A stretch of DNA of 64,000 nt from a virus. The notes under the pieces are model-generated. The model ran no database searches, was not told where the DNA came from, and was given only the letters and a program-made list of their open reading frames with translations. Position 1 is the first letter of the stretch. Each line of letters begins with the position of its first letter. The position numbers and the translations under genes are program-made. This document shows positions 17,492 through 27,481 of this stretch, one piece after another. Location: IMG/VR virus record IMGVR_UViG_3300023202_000247, positions 248,001 through 312,000 of that record; one strand, given 5' to 3'.

Positions 17492-17557
17492 AAAGCCTTG
17501 TGGTATGCATTGTTTTGCATATCGATGATATATAAATACCTGGATTAACAAGGCTTT
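17492..17557. repeat. Inverted repeat enclosing a late-type promoter
   Basis: The perfect 10-base arms AAAGCCTTGT (17492-17501) and ACAAGGCTTT (17548-17557) are separated by 46 bases. They fill most of the 77-base gap between the gp25-like and baseplate J-like genes. The loop contains a smaller pair (ATGCA and TGCAT around 17505-17520) and the TGATATATAAATA element. The right arm ends two bases before the start codon at 17560 and covers its weak ribosome binding site (AAGG). A transcript crossing the gap could pair and hide that site, while one starting inside the loop could not. Confidence 0.6.
17526..17538 (+). promoter_or_regulatory. T4-late-like promoter element TGATATATAAATA
   Basis: TATAAATA (17531-17538) equals the T4 late promoter -10 consensus, recognised there by the gp55 sigma factor. 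The full 13-mer recurs at 50272-50284, also just upstream of a gene. With T4 spacing, transcription would begin near 17544 and give a leader of about 16 bases before the ATG at 17560. A candidate sigma factor lies at 61353-62027. Confidence 0.65.
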
Positions 17558-17559
17558 AA

Positions 17560-20500
17560 ATGGTTCGCATACGCAAAGTAAATGATATTATATTAAGCTC
17601 TCTAGATTTCTATCGTTCAGCTCAACCGCGCCTAGATACGAAGCCTGGAACCATATCCAGAGATATTCTGGTGGATGGCCCATCTGCGCAAATAGCTAGA
17701 TTGTATGAAGAGTTGGCGCGCATCAAAGATTCTCAGTCAATTAGAACGGCTCTCGGTGTCGATCTTGATAGGCTTGGAGCAAACTTTGGCAAGAGTAGAA
17801 AACAGGGTAGCAAGGCTAGCGGGCAAGCTTTAGTTACTTTCAACGAGATAGATGCTGATATTCCAATTAGTCGTGGTGATATCGTAACAGCAAATAATGG
17901 TGCAACATTTACAGTAACAACAAATACGACTGTTGCGGCAAATAATATAAATGTTTATAGAGCTACTGCCTCTAAGTTTAGAAGCGATTTAGATTTTGTT
18001 GGAATAACGGATCAATATGCTGTTGAGGTTTCGGTTGAGGCAACAGCCATCGGTCGATTGGGAAATGTTAGCAAATATTCCCTTGCTACCATCAGCACCC
18101 CTGGAGCCAGCAATGTTACAAATGCATCTTCTTTTGGTGGTGGCACTGATGCTCAAGACGATGCAGCTTTCCGTAGTAATATTTTAGGCGTTTTTGGTGG
18201 TGCTGCGGCAGGAACAGAAGAGGGTTATCGACAAAAGGCCAGAGAAGACAATGCTGTTCTGGACGCAATAGTTGTTGGTCCTGGTAATCCTTTGATGACT
18301 CGTGATGGTACACAGGTATTTACGGCCGAAGACGGAACTCAAACCATCATAAGTGAAGGTACTGGTGGAAAAGTAGATATTTATATTTTTGGTATCAGGC
18401 TTGTTGAAATATTAGACAGTTATATTTACAGAGATCAAAGTAACACTGGTGATCCAACTAATACAGCAAACGATTTTGTATTGGGACAAATAGAAGCTGA
18501 TGAGGGTAAAACTGTTGCTCGCAAGCGTTTGGATGATTTGCAAACTGGAGTTTTACCAAATCAACCGGCTAACGACATCATTGAGGTTAGTGGGTCCAGC
18601 AGCGGCTCTAATTTCACAGCAAAGAGCACTGATATTTTGGGAAGAGTGACGGGAAACTACGAATTGGTTCGTGATACCGGTGCGTTTGCAGGAAGCCCAT
18701 GGGGCTTTGACAAGCTCAGGTGGATTGATGATAGAATAAGAGATTTTAATGAATCACAAACAAAGGGTAGATTCAACGGACAAGACGCCTTGTCTTTCTC
18801 TGATGTCACGAGAGTTGGAGCTATAACTCAAGATATTACTGTTGTAAATGAAAATAGCAGGGTTTCTAGTAGTGACAGAACAAGCATACAATTGAGCCAT
18901 TCTCCAGTAGTTACAGTTAGTCGTGTTTTCAACCTAACAACTGGTGAGCGTTATGTTGTCTCCAGCCAAAATCCCGATGGTGATGGCAGTTTGAATGAAA
19001 CTGGTCGTATTACCATAAGCGGCAATACATTACCAGCAACTAGTGATACATTGCAGGTTGATTATACTTGGCGCTTGGAATATGATCCTAACTTTGATTA
19101 TGATAATATAGACAAAAGCTCCAACCCGAGAAGCGCCGTTGATAGTGTTGATTGGGGATTCAACAATGCTGTTCGCAGAGAGCAACAAAATGTTGTTGTT
19201 AATGGTAGTCAAAAAACAGTTACTGTTACACATCCAATTACATCTGTAATAAGCGTAAACACATTTGTAAGTGAGGCGAGCACTGTAACGTTGGTACAGG
19301 GTCGTTTGGCTGTCGTTGTATCAAATACAGTTGCGAATGTTGTTAGTATAGAAAAAGTGTCTGATGGTGCAGAACTATTTGATACCAGCAATGATGATGG
19401 AAGTATCAGTGGTCTAACCATATTTTTGCCAACAGACACAGTCGGCGTAGTTGGAAATTCAGTTACAGTAATTTATAATGCCGAAGACGTTTATACTTCT
19501 GATGGTATTAGTGGAAGTTTTAATGGTAACGTTATAACATTGAGTCAATCAGCATCAGTTACTGCTGGCACCATTGTAGAATGTAATTATATAGCAAATG
19601 TAAGAACAATTTTGAGCACCACTCTTTTGCCTGCGTTGCCAGCAGTGCGAAACGGTAACGCATTCAATACAACGTCACAAAACAATATCGGTACACAACC
19701 ATATACTTTCGTGTTCAGTGGCAATGTCGTTGAACAAAACTTGAGATTGTCACCGTCCAGACTCGGATTAACGATTGCTGGTAACATTTCTGCCGGTGTA
19801 ATTACCGTCTCTGGAACGACGTTTAGCGGTGTATTTGACGGTGTGTTTACTGTTGGAACCGCCGGTTTAACGCAAAACCTATCTTCACTCGTCAAAAATG
19901 CAATAGGCATAAGTAGCTCTTCTTCAATATCATCCAACTATGAAGTTGTTAGAGTAATAAGCTGTAGTAAAGTTACAGCAACTGATTCTAACGATGTTTT
20001 GAGCGTAGATCATGACTATGACATCAAAGGTTATGAGCTTAGAAACAATACGTTTGTTAAAGAGGAAGCTATTGTTGATTCAACATTATCAACAACAGAG
20101 TTTACACTTCCATCAACTGAAGGTAATATAGATGAAACACCAGAGGTTGGTGACAAGTTACAAGTAACTTTTTACATAGCAAATACAGATGCCAGTGAAA
20201 ACGTTTCATTTAGCAAATCTGGAACATTGTACACTGACAATATATTTGCAATTGTGGACACTATTGCAATTTCTAGTGGATTTACGAGTGGCGATTCACA
20301 AACAGCAAGTTTGTCCGTTACAGCTCAGAACCAGCCACAGGCTGGAACGAGGTATAATGTTGCATATGATTACATTGCTCCAAAAAGCAATGAGCGTATA
20401 TCTATCAGATATAACGAAAACAAGTTGGTAGCGGATACTACTTTAAATATTGAAAATGTTAGAACAATAAGTTCTGATGTTTTGGTTAAATCTGCATCTC

Positions 20501-20799
20501 CAATTTTAGTAGACGCAACTCTCAATATAGTTGTTTCACAGGGATTTGAAAGCTCTTCTACTTTGGTACAACAAAATGTGCAAGATGCTGTTACTAGTGC
20601 TTTGAATGCAACTAATCTTGGAACTATAGTTGATGCATCTGATTTGATAGAAGTTGCATATACTGTAGATGGTGTTGATCGTATAAGGGTTATATATTTT
20701 AATATCAATGGTCTAAATGGTAGTGCACTAAGTATAGAGGCAGAAGACAATGAATATTTGCAAGCAAATATTGTAACAGTTAATGTAGAGACTAGATAA
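17560..20799 (+). CDS. Baseplate J-like wedge protein (gp47-like)
   Basis: This 1079-residue protein follows the gp25-like gene, as gpJ and gp47 do. The N-terminal third has the baseplate J pattern: an LDRLGANFG segment near residue 66, the strand block GDIVTANNGATFTV, and AIGRLGNVSKYSLATISTPG followed by GGTDAQDDAAFRSNILGVFGG (about residues 165-215). This corresponds to the family core around G-x-x-G-N and E-D-D-x-x-R-x-R. The middle (about 430-950) is strand-rich and probably an insertion of repeated beta domains. The end (SSTLVQQNVQDAVTSALNAT) resembles the closing domain. It is over twice the size of T4 gp47. In the wedge this protein carries the sheath-contraction signal. Confidence 0.75.
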   Translation: MVRIRKVNDIILSSLDFYRSAQPRLDTKPGTISRDILVDGPSAQIARLYEELARIKDSQSIRTALGVDLDRLGANFGKSRKQGSKASGQALVTFNEIDADIPISRGDIVTANNGATFTVTTNTTVAANNINVYRATASKFRSDLDFVGITDQYAVEVSVEATAIGRLGNVSKYSLATISTPGASNVTNASSFGGGTDAQDDAAFRSNILGVFGGAAAGTEEGYRQKAREDNAVLDAIVVGPGNPLMTRDGTQVFTAEDGTQTIISEGTGGKVDIYIFGIRLVEILDSYIYRDQSNTGDPTNTANDFVLGQIEADEGKTVARKRLDDLQTGVLPNQPANDIIEVSGSSSGSNFTAKSTDILGRVTGNYELVRDTGAFAGSPWGFDKLRWIDDRIRDFNESQTKGRFNGQDALSFSDVTRVGAITQDITVVNENSRVSSSDRTSIQLSHSPVVTVSRVFNLTTGERYVVSSQNPDGDGSLNETGRITISGNTLPATSDTLQVDYTWRLEYDPNFDYDNIDKSSNPRSAVDSVDWGFNNAVRREQQNVVVNGSQKTVTVTHPITSVISVNTFVSEASTVTLVQGRLAVVVSNTVANVVSIEKVSDGAELFDTSNDDGSISGLTIFLPTDTVGVVGNSVTVIYNAEDVYTSDGISGSFNGNVITLSQSASVTAGTIVECNYIANVRTILSTTLLPALPAVRNGNAFNTTSQNNIGTQPYTFVFSGNVVEQNLRLSPSRLGLTIAGNISAGVITVSGTTFSGVFDGVFTVGTAGLTQNLSSLVKNAIGISSSSSISSNYEVVRVISCSKVTATDSNDVLSVDHDYDIKGYELRNNTFVKEEAIVDSTLSTTEFTLPSTEGNIDETPEVGDKLQVTFYIANTDASENVSFSKSGTLYTDNIFAIVDTIAISSGFTSGDSQTASLSVTAQNQPQAGTRYNVAYDYIAPKSNERISIRYNENKLVADTTLNIENVRTISSDVLVKSASPILVDATLNIVVSQGFESSSTLVQQNVQDAVTSALNATNLGTIVDASDLIEVAYTVDGVDRIRVIYFNINGLNGSALSIEAEDNEYLQANIVTVNVETR

Positions 20800-23700
20800 T
20801 GGCTAATTTGCGTGTCATAAAAGTAGGTGCATCGGACTCCAGAACTATTTTTGCGTCATTTACAGACGATCTTGATCCGTTTCTAACCAAAAGTAATGTG
20901 ACTGTGGAGTCACAAACTGTTGGTGTACCTGATGCTGCGGTTATCTCTCTGGATATCCAAGAAAACATCATGCGTATAACTACGCAACCAATGACACCAA
21001 ATGCAGCGTATTTGCTCAAATTTCAAAGCACAGATGGTTCACCGTTCAGAAATGTAAATGGCACTTCAACACTGTTTCAAGATGGAAAGACAAATGTCTT
21101 TTTCATAAGAGGACCGGAAGAGCCTGAGAACTCTATTAGAAACACTCTCATCACATATCTTTCTCCCAATGAGACTCCATATAACCCAGCGCGTGGAACG
21201 CTCATTCGAACTGTTTTGAATGTTTTGAGCACGAATTTTTCACGTGCATTGTTTGATATTCGTCAAACAAAGAATGAAAGCTATCTCAACGCACGTGTTA
21301 CTGATGAAAGAAAGGTTCGTGGAAGAGGCCCAACGGATCGTTTGAATCAAGAGGGTGCATTTGATGTTATTCGTGTGGGCAAAACTCAAACTGATGCAAC
21401 TATTGATGGAATTTTACAATTTGACAGTTTCCCATTCGATCCGATTACATTGCAGACGGTGTCCATATCAGCGGAAGATTTGGAGGCCGGTGCCGATGGT
21501 GATGCTGGAACTTTTGATCGTTTTGTTTTAACAGTAGATAACGGTCCGATTACCAAGTTAAAATCTCTTCAAATAGAATACTCTGATGGATATGTTTATC
21601 AATATGACATAACTACACTTGGTTATCAGCTAAAAAACCCAAGATATGATACAAAATTTGCTTCAACATTTGTATTGCTTGATGACAATCAGATAAAGAT
21701 AAATGAAGATATTTTAGACGATCCTGGTTTCCCACGCATACCCGTGGCTGGCGATACTATGACTGTATCGTATGAATACAAAAATCTTGGTATTATTGTT
21801 GATGAAGACAGTGTTTCAGTTACAAAGGTTTTGGAGGCCATACGTGAGCCAACACCTGCTTTGCTAAATGTTTTTAGCTTGGAATTTGCACCAGTGGTAA
21901 CAAGTTCTGGCAACGTTGCAACTTCTGGCGGCGTTGAATTTTTAGATCCAAATAGCACCACGCCATTTTTAACAACTCATCCAGCATTTACAAAAGAAAT
22001 ACCATTTAAGCTCGAAGGGTTACCAAAAGCTATTGGTGAATATGCTGTTGATTATGATAACGGTCGTGTATATGTTTACGGAGCAACTTCTGAAAAAGAA
22101 GGAACTGGAAACTATCCGCCTGCGGCAACATATAAATACCGAAAGTCTTTTGTTGCAAATTTAGACTACACGTATGACCCCGAAAGCTTCGAGCTTGTTT
22201 CTAGCCCTTTGCGTGATCTAAGCACACAAACGGCTAATATCAACTATGAATATGAAAATACGTTAGTTCCTGGAACTGATTTTGAGCCAAAAGTTCATAA
22301 AGAAATATTGAATGAAAGAATTGAAAATAGACTTTTAGGAACAAACTCTCTTCAAACCTTGAATGGTCCAATCACAAATGCATTCAAGGTGTTTAATGAA
22401 ACAACCAGCGAAGAGTATGGAATTACTAGGTTTAATGATAATAAGGTTTATTTCACATCAAATAACTCTCCAAAAATTGTTGATAAGACAGCTGAACGTG
22501 TAAACTTTACCAATGTTACAAATGAATCTTTGATTGTCAATAGTGAGTTTAGAAACTCTTCGAATGTTCGCATTCTAGAAATTCAGCTGCTGAACAACAG
22601 GGTAATGTCAATTACGGATGACGTTATAGGAAGCAGCTATAATAGTAGTGTTAGTTTTAGCAGGAGTGGCATATTCGAACAAGAACTATATTATGATTGG
22701 CAGTTATTAACCGTAACTACAAATACTGATAGGTTGACTGTTGGAAAATACCAAGTTGATTACAGAAATGGAATAGTATATGTAGGCGTTTCAGAATCCC
22801 AAAATTTTGACGTTGGAACTGTCAACTATAAAAAACCTGTAATAAATCCAGTCAATCCTCATGTACTTGCTGTAAGTGATATTTATTATAGCACAAATCT
22901 AAACCTTGGTCCGACTTTGAGACTAAACTATATCAGCTTTGGTGAAGATGAAATTACACCATCGTCATTCAACCTTTCAAATGAAAGATTTTTGAACGGT
23001 GATGAAACGATGCAGTATCAAGTTATATCAGATCAAATAACTGTAACTAATGATATACTTGTTCTTCGTCATCTATACGATGCGTATGATTTAAACAACA
23101 ATATTGAGCCGGTTAATTTCGCTGATGTTACAACAACCAGTGGCAATGTAATTACTTTGGACGGAACTGGTGTTCAAAGGCAAGAAACGTTGGTTGTTGG
23201 CGCTGGACTGACGCTGACCACTAGCTTTATAAGTCCTGGAATAAAAATTGGAATGGCGATAAGTGCCATTAGGGTTTCTGATGGTGCAGAGTTGATTGAT
23301 GGTTATGAAACTGTAGTTGACAATACCATTACTTTATCTGGAGCAAGTGGCGCTGCTCCTGGTGATGTTGTAGATTTAATTTACACCGTCATATTGACGG
23401 GTGCTGCTACGCCAGTGGTTGATTATGACCGTGGTGGATATTATATAGACTACACGTATCTTGCAGATGAGATACTGATAACATATGAGTATGGTGACAA
23501 CTCACTAGATTTTAGTCAAAGTTCTAGTGTAGAAGAGGGTGATGAATACTTTGTTACTTACAGATTTGGTGCGCTACGTGATACACTTTTACCAAACTTT
23601 GGAAGTTATACTGGTATTCCAGAGGTGTTGGCTTTTGATACCAACCTCAATAGAGAGCGTTACAGAGATGCATTGATAGGTATTTTACAATCATTTATCA

Positions 23701-26700
23701 ATGGTCCAACGATTCCATCAATGGAAACACTTGTAAGCAGTATAACTAAAATTGAACCAGAGATTTTAGAGAGCATATTTGAGGTATGGTCTCTTGGTAT
23801 CAGCTATCTTTATAGAGAGCCAATTCGTGTCATAGGCGACCCGGCGTTAGTTCCTGGTAAGTTTGACAATGGTTTATTGATTAAAGAAGATGGATATGGA
23901 GTCACATTCCCGGTTTCTAGCAATTTGAGATTGGAAGAAGGAACGCTTGAATTCTGGGTCATTCCTGAGTGGAATGGTTTGGATAATGATGCTACTTTGA
24001 CATTTAGCAATTTAAAGAAAGATGGCTATGCTGTTTCAGCATCAAATATTTTCATCGGATCTGGAAGCTATAATCCAACGCTGTCTGATGGTAAGTTTTC
24101 GATAAACAGAACGGATGAGTTGAGCCCGGTGGGACTTCCATCTAAGATATTTACAGAAACAGGATTTTTTATTTATTATGATAGTGATGTTTCTGAGTGG
24201 AAAGTCTTAGCAAAAGATAAACCAGATGGCTATACATATAGTGGTCAAATTCTTTCCAGTGGAGAGGTTTATCATGTTCGCTCTATAGATGGTTTAACTG
24301 AGCTTGGTGATGTCATCAGATCCGGTGTAGATAAGATTGATTTTTCTTTTAGTATCGATGCGTCTGATGCAAGCAGTCCTGATGGATACAAAACTGGAGA
24401 TGGCTATGTGCCGGGTTACTCATTTGATGGTCTTCAGTTCATGGCAGATGATGTTCACTACTTGTTTGATTTTGCGGATAAATCCGACAAAAATAGGTTC
24501 AGTGTATTTAAAGATGGCCGCGGTTATATAAATTTCAGAGTTTGGGATCGTGGCGGTGGTTACGTTCAAAAAGACACCCGACGTACAGACTACATGGTTA
24601 GCGCCGATATTCAAGATTGGCTTGCTGGACAAAAACATCACGTTGCCGTCTCTTGGTCACTCAACAGCAAAGATCGTAGAGATGAAATGCATCTTTACAT
24701 AGACGGTTTCGAAGTTCCAAACATATTGTTTTATGGAGGTAGGCCGATTGGTACTACATCTGATAGGTTCAGAACTGTAAAGCCTGAAATAGTTGCTGGT
24801 ACTGTTCCAAAAAATGCTGTTACTGGAGATGCTTTGAGTACAACTCAAGGTTCAGCCGTTGTCTCTACCAATGAATTCAATTTTTCTTCTTTGGGCGTAT
24901 CGCCCGGAGATACAATTTTAATATTGGAAACAGGATTTACATCTTATACTATTTTGAGCGTAAGTGGAGGAACATTGACTCTTGATACATCAATGCCTGC
25001 AACGCTTGGAGACGCTAGGTTTAGTGTAAATCCATTTACATCAATTGTTTCAACAAACATGGATATGTTTACCAATGTTGCAGTCTCATACCTGAGAGGT
25101 GGGGAAGAGACGGAACTGCCTGGATTGCGGGCTGAACTACCCGGATATTCCATAAACAGAAATGCATTGAACCAAAATGTATTAACCATTTTGGGTGATG
25201 TTGAAACCGGAGATCAGATTCTCATTCGCACGCTAGGTTTGAATCATCGCAGATGCAGAGAAGATGTATACATATGGGGCAATACGCAGTCCGTATTGAA
25301 AACAGCATTGCCTCCGCCGATAAACTTAGACGAAGTTTCTATCAAGAAGATTGTTTTTCCACTTACATCAATTGGACCAGCAAACTCTTCAATTATCGCT
25401 GGAGAGTTCGTTGCTACTGGTTTGAGCGCAACTCAACCAACAAACTCGACTGAAGGGCGACAGCTTACCGTTAGAGTTACTGGTGGAAATGTAGACTTTA
25501 CAACTCCTACATCAGTAACAATAAATGGTACGACGGCTGGTGGACCAACGAGTGAGACGTTGACGTTCTCATCAGCTGAATCTCAAACTACCACTGAAAA
25601 ATTTCTAACTATTAGTGGTGTTGATGTAACAACTAAGCCGTTGTCAACTTCCAGTGTTGGTTTGGCAGTAGAAATTAAAGAGACTTATAGTATAACTATG
25701 CCAAATGGTAATAGTTCATATCCAGTTATTCGTTTTGCATACAAGACACAGCAAGGTGTTTCTCTGGAGGGCAACGGTGGTGTGGTAGTTAGCGACCCGA
25801 ACGGATTTTTCCCGTTGAGCGAAGTTGGTAATTTGATGGTTATCACTTCGCCGCCGGCTGTCACTGGAACTTATACCATACAAGATAGGCTTGATAATAC
25901 AACGGTTAGAATATCACCAGCACCGGGCGTGGCATTTAGTGGAGCAGCCTATGAGCTTTATAATATAAACATTGGGCGCAGCGGGTTCCAAAACGGATTC
26001 TTTTTCCTCAACGAAGCTGGTACGACAAATGATCCATATCCGTTAAGTGAGGGCTTTTATGAGTTTGATTACCAAGCATACTTGGAAGTTCCATTTGATC
26101 CAATTAACCAAGATGCGTATGTTGGAACAGATTTTACCATGTCTCATCCTTCTAAAGCTGTTATTGATGAATTGAGAATATCAAATTATCAGTTAACAGA
26201 TACGAGAGTTGGTGAGACTCTTAGCGTTAATGAAGAAAGTGTTACCACTAGCTACCAGTCTCTAAATCCATTTGTTAAAAATCAAAATACATTGATGTTG
26301 CTTCATTTTGATGAATATCCTCTAGAAAATGATAGTGATTTTTACAAGTTTGCAAATCGCGAATATGTTCAAAGTGGCACGAGTGTAAATGCTAACTTTG
26401 ATCAATCCATATGTTTTGTTAATAGAGGATTATCATTTGATAATAAGGGGACGCTAACAACACGTAGTGAGGGAACGATAGAATTCTGGGTTAGTCCTCG
26501 ATTTGATACGTATAACGATCCCGTTCCTCGATTCTACTTTGACGCTATAGCTTCGGTATTGGAAGAGGTTGTAAGTACTACGACAGGAATGGTAAAAGTT
26601 TCTGGTAGAATCGGAGAAGTTTTAAGTGTTCGATTGCAGTCTGACGAACAAAATCAGGGCGAGGAATACTTTGATGGCGGCAGTGTTGTTGATGATAGAC

Positions 26701-27479
26701 AAACGATAATATTGAAGCGAGCATTGCCTTATCAAAGAACACCTGTAAAAGTTGCGTATGTTCCAACCGGTGTAAAGGGAGACAGGATTAGTATACTGAA
26801 AGATTCGTCTGGTTTCATTGCATTCAACGTTCGCGCCAACGAACAAGAGTTTCAGGTTAGAACACCTGTGTTTTGGCCACGTGATACGTGGCACAGAGTA
26901 CGTGCCACTTTCAAATTCAATAGACCAGACAATTTGGATCAGATTAGATTGTTTGTTGATGGAGAAGAGCGCGGAATATTAACATTTGGAAGCGGAATTC
27001 TTTTCGGCGGGGGCGCTATTTTTGGACAAACAACCGTTGGAGTTACCAATCAAATCTTGATAACTAATATTGATTTTACGGATACTATGACTAGATATCA
27101 CATTGGTCAAGATTTCACCGGATCGAATGTCGCTGAAGCTAGAATGGATAATTTCCGTCTCAGCAACATATCCAGGGATCCGATTACAATTGCTGGTCAA
27201 CCATTTGATACAAATTACTCTTCCAATAACAATGTAGTATTTCCTGTCATAGAGGATGCTTTTACGACATTTTTGCTCAATTTTGATAGATTGATTGAAA
27301 AAGTTGATGATTTTGCTATATTAAGAGATGAGAACTTTGGTATATTCAACTTCACTTTAAATATCATTGATTCTTTCCGCATACTTCTAGATAACCCGCG
27401 TTCAGAAGAAATATTGCGTTCAGCTATAAATAGGTTGAAACCAGCAAATGCAAAGGTCGAAATCAACATAGTTAGATAA
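20799..27479 (+). CDS. Giant tail protein with two LamG/ConA-like domains
   Basis: This 2226-residue protein starts one base inside the previous stop (TAATG). It is dominated by beta strands. Two segments have the signature of concanavalin/LamG-like jelly rolls: LEEGTLEFWVIPEW (about residue 1046) and SEGTIEFWVSPRF (about 1888). Each is followed by a strand with HHVAVSW or WHRVRATF and a DGxE(V/R) turn, as in carbohydrate-binding laminin G folds. Seven DGY motifs occur. The final part (about 2170-2226) is helical and may anchor the protein to the baseplate. The N-terminal 200 residues also look like an attachment domain. A role as a baseplate-attached adhesin or fibre binding a host glycan is inferred from the domains and position. 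Confidence 0.7.
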   Translation: MANLRVIKVGASDSRTIFASFTDDLDPFLTKSNVTVESQTVGVPDAAVISLDIQENIMRITTQPMTPNAAYLLKFQSTDGSPFRNVNGTSTLFQDGKTNVFFIRGPEEPENSIRNTLITYLSPNETPYNPARGTLIRTVLNVLSTNFSRALFDIRQTKNESYLNARVTDERKVRGRGPTDRLNQEGAFDVIRVGKTQTDATIDGILQFDSFPFDPITLQTVSISAEDLEAGADGDAGTFDRFVLTVDNGPITKLKSLQIEYSDGYVYQYDITTLGYQLKNPRYDTKFASTFVLLDDNQIKINEDILDDPGFPRIPVAGDTMTVSYEYKNLGIIVDEDSVSVTKVLEAIREPTPALLNVFSLEFAPVVTSSGNVATSGGVEFLDPNSTTPFLTTHPAFTKEIPFKLEGLPKAIGEYAVDYDNGRVYVYGATSEKEGTGNYPPAATYKYRKSFVANLDYTYDPESFELVSSPLRDLSTQTANINYEYENTLVPGTDFEPKVHKEILNERIENRLLGTNSLQTLNGPITNAFKVFNETTSEEYGITRFNDNKVYFTSNNSPKIVDKTAERVNFTNVTNESLIVNSEFRNSSNVRILEIQLLNNRVMSITDDVIGSSYNSSVSFSRSGIFEQELYYDWQLLTVTTNTDRLTVGKYQVDYRNGIVYVGVSESQNFDVGTVNYKKPVINPVNPHVLAVSDIYYSTNLNLGPTLRLNYISFGEDEITPSSFNLSNERFLNGDETMQYQVISDQITVTNDILVLRHLYDAYDLNNNIEPVNFADVTTTSGNVITLDGTGVQRQETLVVGAGLTLTTSFISPGIKIGMAISAIRVSDGAELIDGYETVVDNTITLSGASGAAPGDVVDLIYTVILTGAATPVVDYDRGGYYIDYTYLADEILITYEYGDNSLDFSQSSSVEEGDEYFVTYRFGALRDTLLPNFGSYTGIPEVLAFDTNLNRERYRDALIGILQSFINGPTIPSMETLVSSITKIEPEILESIFEVWSLGISYLYREPIRVIGDPALVPGKFDNGLLIKEDGYGVTFPVSSNLRLEEGTLEFWVIPEWNGLDNDATLTFSNLKKDGYAVSASNIFIGSGSYNPTLSDGKFSINRTDELSPVGLPSKIFTETGFFIYYDSDVSEWKVLAKDKPDGYTYSGQILSSGEVYHVRSIDGLTELGDVIRSGVDKIDFSFSIDASDASSPDGYKTGDGYVPGYSFDGLQFMADDVHYLFDFADKSDKNRFSVFKDGRGYINFRVWDRGGGYVQKDTRRTDYMVSADIQDWLAGQKHHVAVSWSLNSKDRRDEMHLYIDGFEVPNILFYGGRPIGTTSDRFRTVKPEIVAGTVPKNAVTGDALSTTQGSAVVSTNEFNFSSLGVSPGDTILILETGFTSYTILSVSGGTLTLDTSMPATLGDARFSVNPFTSIVSTNMDMFTNVAVSYLRGGEETELPGLRAELPGYSINRNALNQNVLTILGDVETGDQILIRTLGLNHRRCREDVYIWGNTQSVLKTALPPPINLDEVSIKKIVFPLTSIGPANSSIIAGEFVATGLSATQPTNSTEGRQLTVRVTGGNVDFTTPTSVTINGTTAGGPTSETLTFSSAESQTTTEKFLTISGVDVTTKPLSTSSVGLAVEIKETYSITMPNGNSSYPVIRFAYKTQQGVSLEGNGGVVVSDPNGFFPLSEVGNLMVITSPPAVTGTYTIQDRLDNTTVRISPAPGVAFSGAAYELYNINIGRSGFQNGFFFLNEAGTTNDPYPLSEGFYEFDYQAYLEVPFDPINQDAYVGTDFTMSHPSKAVIDELRISNYQLTDTRVGETLSVNEESVTTSYQSLNPFVKNQNTLMLLHFDEYPLENDSDFYKFANREYVQSGTSVNANFDQSICFVNRGLSFDNKGTLTTRSEGTIEFWVSPRFDTYNDPVPRFYFDAIASVLEEVVSTTTGMVKVSGRIGEVLSVRLQSDEQNQGEEYFDGGSVVDDRQTIILKRALPYQRTPVKVAYVPTGVKGDRISILKDSSGFIAFNVRANEQEFQVRTPVFWPRDTWHRVRATFKFNRPDNLDQIRLFVDGEERGILTFGSGILFGGGAIFGQTTVGVTNQILITNIDFTDTMTRYHIGQDFTGSNVAEARMDNFRLSNISRDPITIAGQPFDTNYSSNNNVVFPVIEDAFTTFLLNFDRLIEKVDDFAILRDENFGIFNFTLNIIDSFRILLDNPRSEEILRSAINRLKPANAKVEINIVR

Positions 27480-27481
27480 TT

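Noticed and set aside
22131-22138. TATAAATA inside the 2226-residue tail gene
   Set aside because: The same 8-mer occurs inside several other genes (for example near 2302, 28160, 49423 and 51535). In AT-rich DNA this many hits are expected by chance, and none lies near a start.
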